Origin: Algoriphagus oliviformis
GTDB lineage: Bacteria > Bacteroidota > Bacteroidia > Cytophagales > Cyclobacteriaceae
Assembly: GCF_017254915.1 (NCBI RefSeq)
Contig: NZ_JAFKCT010000010.1
Span: 52,669-116,668, forward strand
Direction of reading: 5' to 3'
DNA length: 64,000 nucleotides
Of the stretch, positions 19,428 to 32,308 are shown piece by piece. Position 1 is the stretch's first letter. Each line of letters starts with the position of its first letter. The position numbers and the translations under genes were made by a program. The notes beneath the pieces are model-generated. The model saw nothing but the letters and a program-made list of their open reading frames with translations. It was not told the DNA's origin and made no database searches.

Positions 19428-20543
19428 ATGGAAACTCTATTGGAACAAGAATTCTTCGGAAACACCGTCCAAGCCTACGCCATTGTCCTAGGCGGCATTT
19501 TGCTTGGATTCCTTCTCGTCACCGCTTTCAAGAAAATCCTCCTGAGGCGGCTGCACGCACTCGTCGCCAAGACGGACAACAGCTACGATGACTTTGCCGT
19601 GGAGACGGTGAGCAAATTCATGGTGCCGATGGTGTACTTTGTCATCATCTATGCCGGGCTCAAGACCCTGGTATGGCCGGAGCGCTTCGCCAACATTCTA
19701 GAGGTGGTCTTTGTCGTCATTTTGACCTATTACGCCATCCGCTTTGTCTCAAGCGTGATCCTTATGCTCCTGCGTACCTACATCAGGGGCCAGGAAGGAG
19801 GAGAGGAAAAAGTCAAGCAGATGGGTGGAATCATCCTGATAGTGAACGTGGTGATTTGGATCACGGGACTGGTATTCATGTTTGGCAACCTCGGCTATGA
19901 CGTCACGGCGATCATCGCGGGGATGGGGATAGGCGGTATCGCCATCGCCCTTGCTGCGCAGAATATCCTCGGTGACCTGTTCAACTATTTCGTGATCTTT
20001 TTTGACCGCCCCTTTGAGGTCGGGGATTTTCTCGTGATCGGGGACAAAAACGGCGTCGTGGAAAAGATCGGGATCAAGACTACCCGCGTGGCCACCCTGT
20101 CCGGAGAGCAGTTGGTCTTTTCCAACAGTGACCTGACCAGCTCCCGCATCCACAACTACAAGAAGATGCAGCGCCGGAGGATTGTCTTCGCCGTGGGAGT
20201 CACCTACGAGACGTCCCCAGAAGACCTGAGAGCCATCCCTTCCCTGCTGCAGGAGATCGTGTCTGCCCAGAAGGACGTGACTTTTGACCGGGCGCACTTC
20301 AAGGCTTTCGGGGATTCCAGCCTGGACTTTGAGATCGTGTACTACGTGGAAAACGCCGAATACAATGCCTACATGGACATACAGCAGGAGATCAACCTGC
20401 AGATCTATGAGCAGCTCGGTAACCGCGGCATTTCCCTCGCATTCCCTACGCGTACGCTCTACATCCGCAACGAAAACGGGATGAAGTTTCACGTCAACCG
20501 GAGCGAGGTCGCGGCCGTGGAAAACGGTTCCAGTCAAAACTGA
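19428..20543 (+). CDS. MscS-family mechanosensitive ion channel
   Basis: 371 residues with five probable membrane segments: about 14-34, 66-84, 89-112, 131-153 and the pore helix 155-190. The pore helix and following signature GMGIGGIAIALAAQNILGD then FNYFVIFFDRPFEVGDFLVIG define the MscS channel domain; a cytoplasmic beta/alpha vestibule follows (SNSDLTSSRIHNYKKM; FGDSSLDFEIVYYVE). It opens on membrane tension to release osmolytes. Longer at the N-terminus than E. coli MscS by about two helices. Monocistronic, ended by an intrinsic terminator. Confidence 0.95.
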   Translation: METLLEQEFFGNTVQAYAIVLGGILLGFLLVTAFKKILLRRLHALVAKTDNSYDDFAVETVSKFMVPMVYFVIIYAGLKTLVWPERFANILEVVFVVILTYYAIRFVSSVILMLLRTYIRGQEGGEEKVKQMGGIILIVNVVIWITGLVFMFGNLGYDVTAIIAGMGIGGIAIALAAQNILGDLFNYFVIFFDRPFEVGDFLVIGDKNGVVEKIGIKTTRVATLSGEQLVFSNSDLTSSRIHNYKKMQRRRIVFAVGVTYETSPEDLRAIPSLLQEIVSAQKDVTFDRAHFKAFGDSSLDFEIVYYVENAEYNAYMDIQQEINLQIYEQLGNRGISLAFPTRTLYIRNENGMKFHVNRSEVAAVENGSSQN

Positions 20544-20568
20544 CCTTAGTCTTCAACCCAAAATTTTT

Positions 20569-20610
20569 GCCACAGGTGCGGAGGTTGACTCCTGCATCTG
20601 TGGCTTTTTT
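20569..20610 (+). terminator. Intrinsic terminator after mscS-like gene
   Basis: Stem starting GCCACAGGTGC pairs with GCATCTGTGGC (two G-U pairs) and runs into TTTTTT at 20605-20610, 26 bp after the stop. Confidence 0.85.
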
Positions 20611-20612
20611 GT

Positions 20613-22283
20613 GTGAAAACTTGGGGGCGAGGTGCCGGCATCGCTTGGCCAAAACCTTTTGAAGGAGGGAATGGAACATCCGGATTTTCTCAGGACATTA
20701 GGCCTTTGGTAAAACTCTATCCCTTGGCCTCAGAATTCCCTTTTCGAGTAAAGTCTGCATGCTGCCGCATCTGCATCGCCCTGATTGCTTTGGCGATTTT
20801 TTCCTCAGTCGCTTGGGCTCAGGATGACGGAGTATTCAGGGGCAAAATGCTGGCGCAGGGCTACTGCGCCTCCTGCCACGCCTTCCCGGAGCCTTCGCTT
20901 TTGCCCAAGGAAACATGGGCCAAGAAGGTCTTGCCGCAAATGGCTGCCTACATGGGCTTCAAGGCGGCTCAGGACAGTCTGGGGATTTGGGAGGAAAAGA
21001 CCGCCGAGGAGATTGCCATCCTGAGAAAGCTGGACAGCTACCCCGCTTCGAGTCAGCTCCCCGCTCGGGATTTTCAGGCTATCGTGGCCTATTATGGCCA
21101 AGAAGCGCCGGTAGAATTGCCTGCCCAGATCCCCAAGGTGTCGCCGGAGATTTTGGAGCATTTTGCCGCAAAAGAGCTCTTCATCGAAGGGATCAAAAGC
21201 CCTCAAACCAGCCTCGTGGCGATCAACGAGGAGAGGGGAGAATTGCTAATCTCCGACGCAGGCAGCCTGCAGCTCTACGCCAAAGACACCCAAGACGAGC
21301 TCTTTACCCTTCCTCCCATATCCAGCCCGGCAGTACATTTCCTGAAAAGATCCCCCAACGTGTACGACTTCATCACCATCGGCTCGATCGCACCCAGCGA
21401 TCTTTCCCAAGGAGCGGTGTATCAAATAGACCTCAACGAAGGCACTTGGGGCCAGGTCATGGACGACTTGGCGCGACCTGTCTATGGACTCTGGGAAGAT
21501 TTGGAAAAGGACGGCAAGCCCGACCTGCTGCTGTGCAACTATGGCCATCATGGTGGGGGATTGGTTATTTATCCCGATGGCGATGCGGGCGTAGAGCCCA
21601 CCAGACTGGGTGGAGCGGGAGCCAGGAGGGTGGAGGTCGCCGACCTAAACCGCGACGGCGTATCGGATATCGTGGCCCTTTTTTGCCAGGGGGATGAGCG
21701 GATCTCGGTTTTTTATGGAAAGGGCGGTGGCGACTTTGAGCCGGAAAAGATTCTCCTCCGCTTTCCGCCGGTCATGGGTAGCAGCTATTTTGAGCTGCGG
21801 GACATGGATGGGGACGGAGCGCTGGATATCCTTCTCAGCAACGGTGACAACTGGGACTATTCCTCTGTGCTGAAGCCTTACCATGGTTTTCGCATCTATA
21901 CCGACCAGGGTGGGGGACGCTATGAGGAGGCTTGGTTTTATCCCCAATACGGCGCAGCCAAGATGATGGCGCTGGATTTTGACGGTGATGGGGATCTGGA
22001 CTTGGCTACCATCGCCTTCTATGACGAGCTGGCCGAGGCGGAGCAGCAGTTTCTTCTTTTTGAAAACCTCGGTGGGCTGGGCTTTAGGCCCTTTTTTATC
22101 CCAGAGGCCTCGCTCGCCAAGTGGCTGACCATGGATGTGGGTGACCTGGATGGGGATGGGGACGCGGATATCGTCCTCGGAGCCTATGCACACAACACCC
22201 TGGAATACACCAAGCTCCTCCTACGGGGCATCTCTGAGATTCCCAATGTGCTGATCCTCGAAAACAATCTATCCGGAAAATAG
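20613..22283 (+). CDS. Cytochrome c motif plus FG-GAP/VCBS repeat protein
   Basis: 556 residues if the ATG at 20613 is used, but that codon lies just past the terminator and leaves 46 residues before the signal peptide (ICIALIALAIFSSVAWAQ); the TTG at 20706 is an alternative, so the start is uncertain. After cleavage comes a single haem-binding motif CASCH (about residues 85-89), a helical region, and from about 190 an FG-GAP/VCBS propeller with calcium-type loops DLNRDGVSDI, DMDGDGALDI, DFDGDGDLDL and DLDGDGDADI. Probably periplasmic or surface-exposed. The mix of one c-type haem and an integrin-like propeller suggests an electron-transfer accessory of a sugar dehydrogenase, by analogy only. 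Monocistronic. Confidence 0.82.
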   Translation: MKTWGRGAGIAWPKPFEGGNGTSGFSQDIRPLVKLYPLASEFPFRVKSACCRICIALIALAIFSSVAWAQDDGVFRGKMLAQGYCASCHAFPEPSLLPKETWAKKVLPQMAAYMGFKAAQDSLGIWEEKTAEEIAILRKLDSYPASSQLPARDFQAIVAYYGQEAPVELPAQIPKVSPEILEHFAAKELFIEGIKSPQTSLVAINEERGELLISDAGSLQLYAKDTQDELFTLPPISSPAVHFLKRSPNVYDFITIGSIAPSDLSQGAVYQIDLNEGTWGQVMDDLARPVYGLWEDLEKDGKPDLLLCNYGHHGGGLVIYPDGDAGVEPTRLGGAGARRVEVADLNRDGVSDIVALFCQGDERISVFYGKGGGDFEPEKILLRFPPVMGSSYFELRDMDGDGALDILLSNGDNWDYSSVLKPYHGFRIYTDQGGGRYEEAWFYPQYGAAKMMALDFDGDGDLDLATIAFYDELAEAEQQFLLFENLGGLGFRPFFIPEASLAKWLTMDVGDLDGDGDADIVLGAYAHNTLEYTKLLLRGISEIPNVLILENNLSGK

Positions 22284-22625
22284 TTGGGGAAGCCGAGCTG
22301 GGGTAGGGTTCCACCGCCGCTGGCAAATGGGGCGGGCAGAAATCGCGCTCGCCAAAATCAGGGAATGGAATATGCTGCTCAGGCGGGAAATTGGCTTCTT
22401 TGGGTTTTGTCCCAAAAAGAGACCGAAAAATCGATGAAAATATTTGGAGGGAGGGCTGCATTTGAAATCCCCTCATTTGCCTCTCGTAGGTGTTAATCTG
22501 TCTTTTGCGTGCTGCAGGTTTTTGTGCTCCGACCTCTGCCCAAACAGGACTAGATCAAACCAAAGCTGTTTTATATATTGGATGCCAACTATCGTGCGCT
22601 AGCGCACTCAACAACTGCCAACAGA
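22284..22625. other. Intergenic region upstream of the hybrid kinase, with a 14-bp palindrome
   Basis: No gene is supported. A perfect palindrome GTGCGCT/AGCGCAC lies at 22594-22607, 18 bp before the preferred ATG of the kinase. It could be an operator or a small hairpin over the ribosome site. A TATATATTG just upstream (about 22571) is only a weak promoter-like match. Confidence 0.5.
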
Positions 22626-26918
<4,293 letters not shown>

Positions 26919-26930
26919 TCCAAAGAAATC

Positions 26931-27656
26931 CTAGATCAGATTTAGCTTTTGCATCAGTGGTACCCGCTTGCTCCTGCTGATGGGGATCACCGACTTGTCG
27001 ATCAGGATGGTGTTGTCCTGAATGTCGATGATCTTGAGGAGATTGATGAGGTAGGAGCGATGAACGCGGAAGAAAATCTCCTCGGGCAGCTTCTGGGCCA
27101 TGTTGGTCAGGGTCGTGTGTACGCGGTAGTCGATGGCCTCGCCCTGTACGCTGACATAGTCCCCCTGGGCTTCGACAAAGGATATTTTTTGCACCTCGAG
27201 CTTGATCAGCTTCTTGTCGATGTTGATGTAGAGGTGTCGCGCGGGATTGGCGCTGGGCCTGCTGGTCCGGGCAATGGGTTTTTCCTTTTTTTCTTCTTTG
27301 TCTTCGAGGATTTTTCTGGCCTTGTTGATGGCTTTTTGAAACTTGTCCGGGTTGATGGGTTTTTTGAGAAAGTCGATGATGCTTTCGTAGTCAAACACCT
27401 CCGTGGCCTGCTCCACATCCGAGCTGGTGATAATGATCAGGGGAGGTTTTTTTAGGGTTTGGATAAATTCAAAGCCCGAAAAGTCGGGCATATGAATGTC
27501 CAGGAAGATCAGGTCTACCTCTTGTTGGTTTAACAGTTTGAAGGCTTCGATAGGGGAAGAAAAACTCCCGATCAGCTTGATGTCGGGCTCTTTTTCGCAC
27601 AAAAATCTGACTATTTCCCTCGAAACACTTTCGTCATCCAAAACAATACAATCCAT
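26931..27656 (-). CDS. LytTR-family response regulator
   Basis: 241 residues. Receiver domain 1-115 with acidic pocket Asp7-Asp8 and phospho-acceptor Asp53 (LIFLDIHMPDFSG), then a basic linker rich in Lys/Glu (about 120-140) and a LytTR DNA-binding domain (KISFVEAQGDYVSV, RVHRSYLINLLKI). Last gene of a three-gene operon read leftward: hypothetical, Hpt, this gene (3-bp gap to the Hpt gene). Convergent with the hybrid kinase, with 12 bp between stops. It is the obvious transcription output of the local phosphorelay. Its equivalent is missing from the second copy of the operon at 32.3-33.0 kb. Confidence 0.93.
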   Translation of the reverse strand: MDCIVLDDESVSREIVRFLCEKEPDIKLIGSFSSPIEAFKLLNQQEVDLIFLDIHMPDFSGFEFIQTLKKPPLIIITSSDVEQATEVFDYESIIDFLKKPINPDKFQKAINKARKILEDKEEKKEKPIARTSRPSANPARHLYINIDKKLIKLEVQKISFVEAQGDYVSVQGEAIDYRVHTTLTNMAQKLPEEIFFRVHRSYLINLLKIIDIQDNTILIDKSVIPISRSKRVPLMQKLNLI

Positions 27657-27659
27657 GGA

Positions 27660-27980
27660 CTACTCTGGGCTATTTTCGAGGAATTTAAGGATTTTATTAA
27701 CAATTTCATTAAACTCTTCGACATAAGTTGTATTCCCCTCCCTGAGCTCGATTTCGTGTTTGTCGGCCAGCTTCAGGGATTCGTTCATCTGGAGAAAGGA
27801 GATTTTCTGCTTGATCCTATGGACGATCTCTGCCGCCCAGAAGTAGTTGTTCAGGCTCAGCGCATAGTGGTACAGGTCGAAGTCCTTGGGAAGTTCGTTG
27901 AGGATGATCTTGATGATCCTCATCTTAAACTCCGGATTTCCTCCGGACAGTTGATCTAGGTAGCTGAAGGTCGGTTCCAT
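27660..27980 (-). CDS. Stand-alone Hpt phosphotransfer protein (copy 1)
   Basis: 106 residues, all-alpha, opening SYLDQLSGGNPEFKMRIIKIILNELP as Hpt four-helix bundles do. The likely phospho-acceptor is His54 in AAEIVHRIKQKISFLQM, matching the HxxK pattern of Hpt helices. It would relay phosphate between a hybrid kinase receiver and the LytTR regulator encoded 3 bp downstream. 12 bp after the hypothetical gene in the same operon. A clearly homologous copy lies at 32309-32629. Hpt assignment is by pattern, without an alignment. Confidence 0.8.
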   Translation of the reverse strand: MEPTFSYLDQLSGGNPEFKMRIIKIILNELPKDFDLYHYALSLNNYFWAAEIVHRIKQKISFLQMNESLKLADKHEIELREGNTTYVEEFNEIVNKILKFLENSPE

Positions 27981-27992
27981 GAGTGCAGGGGA

Positions 27993-28397
27993 TTAGGATA
28001 GTGTTCCCCCATAGGGCGAGTGGCAGTAGATGCTCTGGATGGAGGATTTTTGGATGGTAAGGGACTGGACAGGGACGGAGACCGTCTGGGGGCCGACCAC
28101 CTGGAAGTTGAAGATCCAGTGTTGGCGGCTTTTGGTGTGGGAGATGTGGAGTAGGTTGCCACTTTTCCCCCAGGACTGGGTTTCGAGATAGTCCTGGAGG
28201 AAGTGGCAGATCTTGCGGCAGAGCTCGGTGAGCTTGCCATAGATCAGGGGCAGGTTATTGTCCAGCTTGGGAGTCAAAGCGTATCGTCCCCCCAATTCTT
28301 CAAAAATGCCAGCGAAGAGGTCATAGGTGTCAATGAGTTCTTCCCGAGTGTTGATCTCGGTGTTGGCTTTGGTTGATTGTTGACACGCTGGTTTCAT
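27993..28397 (-). CDS. Hypothetical phosphorelay-associated protein (copy 1)
   Basis: 134 residues, first gene of the operon with Hpt and LytTR. No family recognised. Residues 20-75 are predicted helical (EELIDTYDLFAGIFEELGG, YGKLTELCRKICHFLQDYL), then a short beta part (LLHISHTKSRQHWIFNFQVV) and a Ser-rich tail (SSIQSIYCHS). It has no signal or membrane segment. The same gene precedes the second Hpt at 32.6-33.0 kb, and the helical core is better kept than the N-terminal 16 residues. Position suggests an accessory or sensory input for the phosphorelay; this is inference. Confidence 0.75.
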   Translation of the reverse strand: MKPACQQSTKANTEINTREELIDTYDLFAGIFEELGGRYALTPKLDNNLPLIYGKLTELCRKICHFLQDYLETQSWGKSGNLLHISHTKSRQHWIFNFQVVGPQTVSVPVQSLTIQKSSIQSIYCHSPYGGTLS

Positions 28398-29420
28398 AGG
28401 CTTAGAATTTGGGGGGACAAAATGGGGTGATTGAACAACTTTTTTCCCTTCATGTACCCAAATTTACGAAGCCCTATTGACCCAGATCGGCGAATCCCGT
28501 CGAGGACGGTTTACCTATAGGTGAATGGTAGCTACCTGTCGATCAAGCGATTTTCCATGCCTTCCGACTTCCCAACTTCCCATCCTCCTGCTTCCCGACA
28601 TTTATGATTTTTGATTTGCGATTTACGAGCGGATGACTGGAGGTTTGCGTCACAAATCCCCCCGGCCCCCTTTGACGGAATGCAGTATTCCACTTTGGGA
28701 ATTCGAATCAAAGGGGGAGTTGGCCCAAGGCAGCGTCGAACCTTCTTCCGTCTCCGGTCTTTCGTCTTCCAAACTTCCAAGCCTCCTAACTTCCCAGCCT
28801 CCTAACTTCCCAGCCTCCTGCTTCCCGACATTTATGATTTTTGATTTACGATTTACGAGGGCAAGACACAGGATACCGCTTCCTAGACGCCGGCGTTTCG
28901 AAAATGCCGAAGGTACTTCCGTCTCCGGTCTTCCATCTCCGATCTTCAGTCTTCCAAACCTCCCAACTTCCAACTTCCCACCTCCCGTCCTCCTTCCTTC
29001 CAACATTTGCGATTTACGAGCGGATGACTGGAGGTTTGCGTCACAAATCCCCCCGGCCCCCTTTGACGGAATGCAGTATTCCACTTTGGGAATTCGAATC
29101 AAAGGGGGAGTTGGCCCAAGGCAGCGTCGAACCTTCTTCCGTCTCCGGTCTTTCGTCTTCCAAACTTCCAAGCCTCCTAACTTCCCAGCCTCCTGCTTCC
29201 CGACATTTATGATTTTTGATTTGCGATTTACGAGCGCAAGACACAGGATGCCGCTTTCCAGAAACCGCTGTTTGGAACATGCCGAAGGTACTTCCGTCTC
29301 CGGTCTTTCGTCTTCCAAACTTCCAAGCCTCCTAACTCCCAACTTCCCAACTTCCAACTTCCCAGCCTCCTGCTTCCCGACCTTCCCACCTCCGTCCCCA
29401 AAATCCACTATATTAACCCC
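28398..29420. repeat. Intergenic direct repeats, about 260 bp, two copies
   Basis: Besides the promoter above, this kilobase consists of low-complexity repeats. A unit beginning ATTTGCGATTTACGAGCGGA at 28614 recurs from 29005 (offset 391) and runs nearly unchanged through an inverted-looking AATGCAGTATTCCACTTTG core and a C/T-rich CTTCC tail to about 28875 and 29250; copy 1 contains an extra 16-bp tandem duplication near 28801. Shorter pieces (GATTTTTGATTTACGATTTACGAG) recur a third time, and again at about 35,330. Long open frames across it come from the C/T bias and are not genes. Confidence 0.85.
28459..28525 (-). promoter_or_regulatory. Promoter and ACCTATAGGT palindrome of operon copy 1
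   Basis: On the minus strand TAAATTTG (28459-28466) fits the Bacteroidota -7 consensus TAnnTTTG, about 60 bp before the hypothetical gene. Further upstream is the perfect 10-bp palindrome ACCTATAGGT (28513-28522). Both have counterparts upstream of copy 2 (33101-33108 and 33155-33164) although the sequence between them has diverged, which argues for function. Confidence 0.6.
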
Positions 29421-29894
29421 ATGAAGCCCAAGCCCTATGTACGCCCCAAGGTCGCCGTGCCGGTGTTTTGCGAAGCAAACGGCTTCTACACCACTGCCCA
29501 GCGCTCGAAGACCATGTCCCGCATCCGCTCTAAGGGCACCAAACCGGAGAAGCTGCTGAAGAAAGCCCTCTGGCAGGCCGGAGTCCGCTACAAATCCCCC
29601 AAGAAGCCCCTGCCCGGCAAACCGGACATCAGCCTAAAGAAGTACAAGCTGGTCATCTTCGTGGACGGCTCCTTTTGGCATGGCTATGACTGGGAGCGGA
29701 GAAAGGAGAGCATTCACTCCAACCGGGAATTTTGGATCGCCAAGATCGAACGCAACCTGCAGCGCGACCGGGAGGTCAACGCCTACTACCGGTCCAAAGG
29801 CTGGACGGTCCTGCGCTTCTGGGACTTTGAGATCAAGGATGAACTGGGCGCTTGCCTGAAAAATATCCTCGACCAACTTCAGCCTATCACCTAG
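29421..29894 (+). CDS. vsr: Very short patch repair (Vsr-like) endonuclease, copy 1
   Basis: 157 residues. Vsr core: TMSRIRSKGTKPEKLLKKALW, then LPGKPDISLKKYKLVIFVDGSFWHGYDW (catalytic Asp in GKPD, His in FWHG) and FWIAKIERNLQRDREVNAYYRSKGWTVLRFWDFEI. Vsr nicks next to T in T:G mismatches made by deamination of 5-methylcytosine. The Cys/His zinc ligands after FWH in E. coli Vsr are absent here, as in a Bacteroidota subgroup with FWHGYxW. No methyltransferase is beside this copy. A second copy at 35469 differs at roughly 20 of 157 residues, and about 25 bp upstream of the two ATGs (tatattaacccc) are also shared. Confidence 0.85.
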   Translation: MKPKPYVRPKVAVPVFCEANGFYTTAQRSKTMSRIRSKGTKPEKLLKKALWQAGVRYKSPKKPLPGKPDISLKKYKLVIFVDGSFWHGYDWERRKESIHSNREFWIAKIERNLQRDREVNAYYRSKGWTVLRFWDFEIKDELGACLKNILDQLQPIT

Positions 29895-29907
29895 CGGGGC
29901 ATGCAGG

Positions 29908-30609
29908 TTATCTTGGCTTGGTTGGAAAATCGGCGTTTAGGGCCTGGTTTTCCACTTCCAATTCTCCGATTTTCATCAAATACTCGCTTGCCGCCAAACC
30001 ATTGGGATTGCAGCCGGGCTGTCCCTCGGGGACGTCCATTCCCAGCTTTTTGTAAAACTCCACCCAATAGACATCGGTCTGCCCTGTCGCCGGATCGATG
30101 AAGGTCATGGGTTCCAACTGGAACAGTCCCGCATGGCGAAAGGCCCGCTCCACATAATCCGAGCAATAGAGCGAGGAGTCGTTGAGCACGTAGGTCCAAT
30201 TGTAGGGTTTACCCAGTAGGCTCTTGGCTACGGCAATCGCCCGCGGGATGGATGCCTGGGCCTCTTGGGTCAGGCGGTAGACGACAAGTTGCTTTTCCTT
30301 GGACCTGGCACGGTTCACAAGGCTGTCCAGGGGCTCGCGGACGGAGCCTTTTTCCGTACTGGCGTGGAGGATGTATAGCTGCCCATTGTCGGTTTCCAAG
30401 ATGCCAAGATGGTCGAAGGAAGCCTCCGCCTCCCGCTGCGTGACCCGGTTGATCGCTCCGGAGAGCTGGTCTTTTTTCGCACCCACAAAGAGCAGGTCGC
30501 CGGTCTGTAGGCTCAGGTTGTGGTAACGGAGCTGGCCTTGGGCCAGGGAAGTGAGGCTGGGGAAAAGAAGCAGGCAAAAGATACCCAGCCGGCGGAGTAG
30601 GCAGTTCAT
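29908..30609 (-). CDS. YiiX/YebB-like cysteine hydrolase (NlpC/P60 superfamily)
   Basis: 233 residues from the ATG at 30609, which gives a signal peptide (LLLFPSLTSLAQ); an in-frame start 18 codons upstream would spoil it. Family marks of the permuted papain-like fold: LQTGDLLFVGAKKDQLSGAI, SFDHLGIL (catalytic His) and SSLYCSDYVERAF (catalytic Cys). Relatives act on amide or ester bonds in the envelope; the substrate is unknown, and peptidoglycan or lipids are both possible. Convergent with vsr copy 1, 13 bp between stops. Confidence 0.82.
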   Translation of the reverse strand: MNCLLRRLGIFCLLLFPSLTSLAQGQLRYHNLSLQTGDLLFVGAKKDQLSGAINRVTQREAEASFDHLGILETDNGQLYILHASTEKGSVREPLDSLVNRARSKEKQLVVYRLTQEAQASIPRAIAVAKSLLGKPYNWTYVLNDSSLYCSDYVERAFRHAGLFQLEPMTFIDPATGQTDVYWVEFYKKLGMDVPEGQPGCNPNGLAASEYLMKIGELEVENQALNADFPTKPR

Positions 30610-30786
30610 GGGAAGGGGGTTGGGAATGCGAAGGTACCAAAGATATTCCGAGCCACTTCCCACGTCCCTGCTTCCTAACTTCCCTCTTTCCCACTGAACA
30701 GTTTTTCCCCAAGCATTGTTTGCAAGCTTGACTATCCCATCGCCTTTTGTGGCTAGCGGGGTAGGTGACTCTCATAAAACTATCAC

Positions 30787-31809
30787 ATGAAAAAAATCGG
30801 ATTTTTATCCTTTGGCCACTGGGCAGAGCATCCTGCCTATCAAGCCAAGACGGCAAGCGACACCCTGCTCCAATCCATTGACTTGGCCGTGGCGGCGGAG
30901 GAGATCGGCTTGGATGGGGCCTACTTTCGCGTACACCACTTTGCCCGGCAGCTGGCGTCCCCCTTTCCACTGCTGGCGGCCATCGGTGCCAAAACCAACA
31001 AGATCGAGATCGGAACTGGCGTCATCGACATGCGCTACGAAAATCCCCTGTACATGGTCGAGGATGCGGGGGCCGCTGATTTGATTTCGGAAGGCCGCTT
31101 GCAACTCGGAGTCAGCCGGGGATCGCCCGAGCAGGTGATCGACGGCTGGAGGTATTTCGGCTATGACTTGGAGCCGGGCGAAACAGACGCGGATATGGGT
31201 CGGAGAAAGGCTCTGGAGTTTTACGAAAGATTGAAAGGTGTAGGCTTTGCAAAACCCAATCCTTATCCCATGTTTCCCAACCCTCCGGGTTTGCTGCGCT
31301 TGGAGCCGCATTCAGAAGGGCTGCGTGACCGCATTTGGTGGGGCTCGGCCTCCAATGCCACGGCCGTGTGGGCGGCGCAGATGGGCATGAACCTCCAGAG
31401 CTCTACCCTGAAGTACGACGAGAGCGGCAAGCCCTTCCATATCCAGCAGGCCGAGCAGATCAGGCTTTACAGGGAAGCCTGGAGGGAGGCCGGCCATACC
31501 CGGGAGCCAAGAGTGTCCGTGAGCCGATCCATCTTTGCCTTGGTCAGCGACCAGGATCGATACTATTTCGGGCAGGAAGCAAGCAGGAAGGACAAAGTCG
31601 GTATGATCGAGGCCGACAAGCGGGCGATCTTTGGCAGAAGCTACGCCGCTGAGCCGGAGCAGCTCGTCAAGGAACTCGCGCAGGACGAAGCCATCCAAGA
31701 GGCCGACACGCTGCTCCTGACCATCCCAAACACGCTAGGGGTGGAGTACAATGTCCACGTGCTGGAATCCATCCTGAACTATGTCGCGCCTGAACTGGGC
31801 TGGAGGTAA
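30787..31809 (+). CDS. LLM class flavin-dependent oxidoreductase
   Basis: 340 residues. Bacterial luciferase-like monooxygenase fold: GFLSFGHWAEHPAYQ, AEEIGLDGAYFRVHHFARQLASPFPLLAAIGAKTNKIEIGTGVIDMRYENPLYMVEDAGAADLISEGRLQLGVSRGSPEQ, GLRDRIWWGSAS. These use reduced flavin and oxygen or F420 to oxidise unidentified substrates in the cytoplasm. The GIRY-type RYENP turn and the missing signal peptide fit the family. Monocistronic with a strong terminator; the neighbours give no hint of a pathway. Confidence 0.92.
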   Translation: MKKIGFLSFGHWAEHPAYQAKTASDTLLQSIDLAVAAEEIGLDGAYFRVHHFARQLASPFPLLAAIGAKTNKIEIGTGVIDMRYENPLYMVEDAGAADLISEGRLQLGVSRGSPEQVIDGWRYFGYDLEPGETDADMGRRKALEFYERLKGVGFAKPNPYPMFPNPPGLLRLEPHSEGLRDRIWWGSASNATAVWAAQMGMNLQSSTLKYDESGKPFHIQQAEQIRLYREAWREAGHTREPRVSVSRSIFALVSDQDRYYFGQEASRKDKVGMIEADKRAIFGRSYAAEPEQLVKELAQDEAIQEADTLLLTIPNTLGVEYNVHVLESILNYVAPELGWR

Positions 31810-31835
31810 AAGCAGAAAGACTGGATAGCTATGGG

Positions 31836-31871
31836 ATACTGCCGAAGGGTTTGCTTTGGCAGTATTTTTTT
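31836..31871 (+). terminator. Intrinsic terminator after LLM gene
   Basis: 12-bp stem (ATACTGCCGAAG with CTTTGGCAGTAT, one G-U pair) and a 6-nt loop, then seven T, 26 bp past the stop. Confidence 0.9.
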
Positions 31872-32308
31872 CCTGCCGAGGATCATGTGTCAGCTTGCAG
31901 AGTATTTGGTCTTCCGCCTCCGAAGCCAGAAATAAAGCAATACATCGACAGGTCTGGCGCTAGGTCTGTTCCTGTTGTTTGTCCCACTATGCGATCAGGT
32001 CTTTTGGCAAATCCGTAATCTGTATCCATTTGCCAGTGATTCGTTTCGTCCTTGGAAGAAGGGGATTGCTTAGGTTTGTCGTTTATTTGCCTACACCATT
32101 CCCGAGTTTTGTAAGTACCTGCGCCTGGAGAGGCCGAGGACTGAGGATTTGGAGATCGTCAATTTCGACGGAAAGGAAGGGCTACTTGCCAAATCACCGT
32201 CGGCGACAATAGATTTTTTATTAGGTCATAGGCCATGGCCTACGCGAGAGTTACGTGGTATGTGCCTCAGTAACAACACGCCAAAGAGCCCCTGTGCTAG
32301 TCCACGGA
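31872..32308. other. Gene remnant or spacer where copy 2 lacks its LytTR gene
   Basis: About 440 bp with no intact gene. On the plus strand, frames broken by stops still read as protein-like pieces (for example CDQVFWQIRNLYPFASDSF near 31,990 and EFCKYLRLERPRTEDLEIV near 32,110), so a decayed gene is possible, but I cannot name the family. A perfect 14-bp palindrome TAGGCCATGGCCTA lies at 32229-32242. In operon copy 1 the matching place holds the LytTR regulator; nothing like it is seen here. Confidence 0.4.

Noticed and set aside
28633-29424. Long open frames on both strands across the repeat block (over 250 codons)
   Set aside because: They are made of the repeated C/T-rich text, read as Ser/Pro/Phe-rich or Lys/Glu-rich strings, and share no start context; no gene is needed to explain them.
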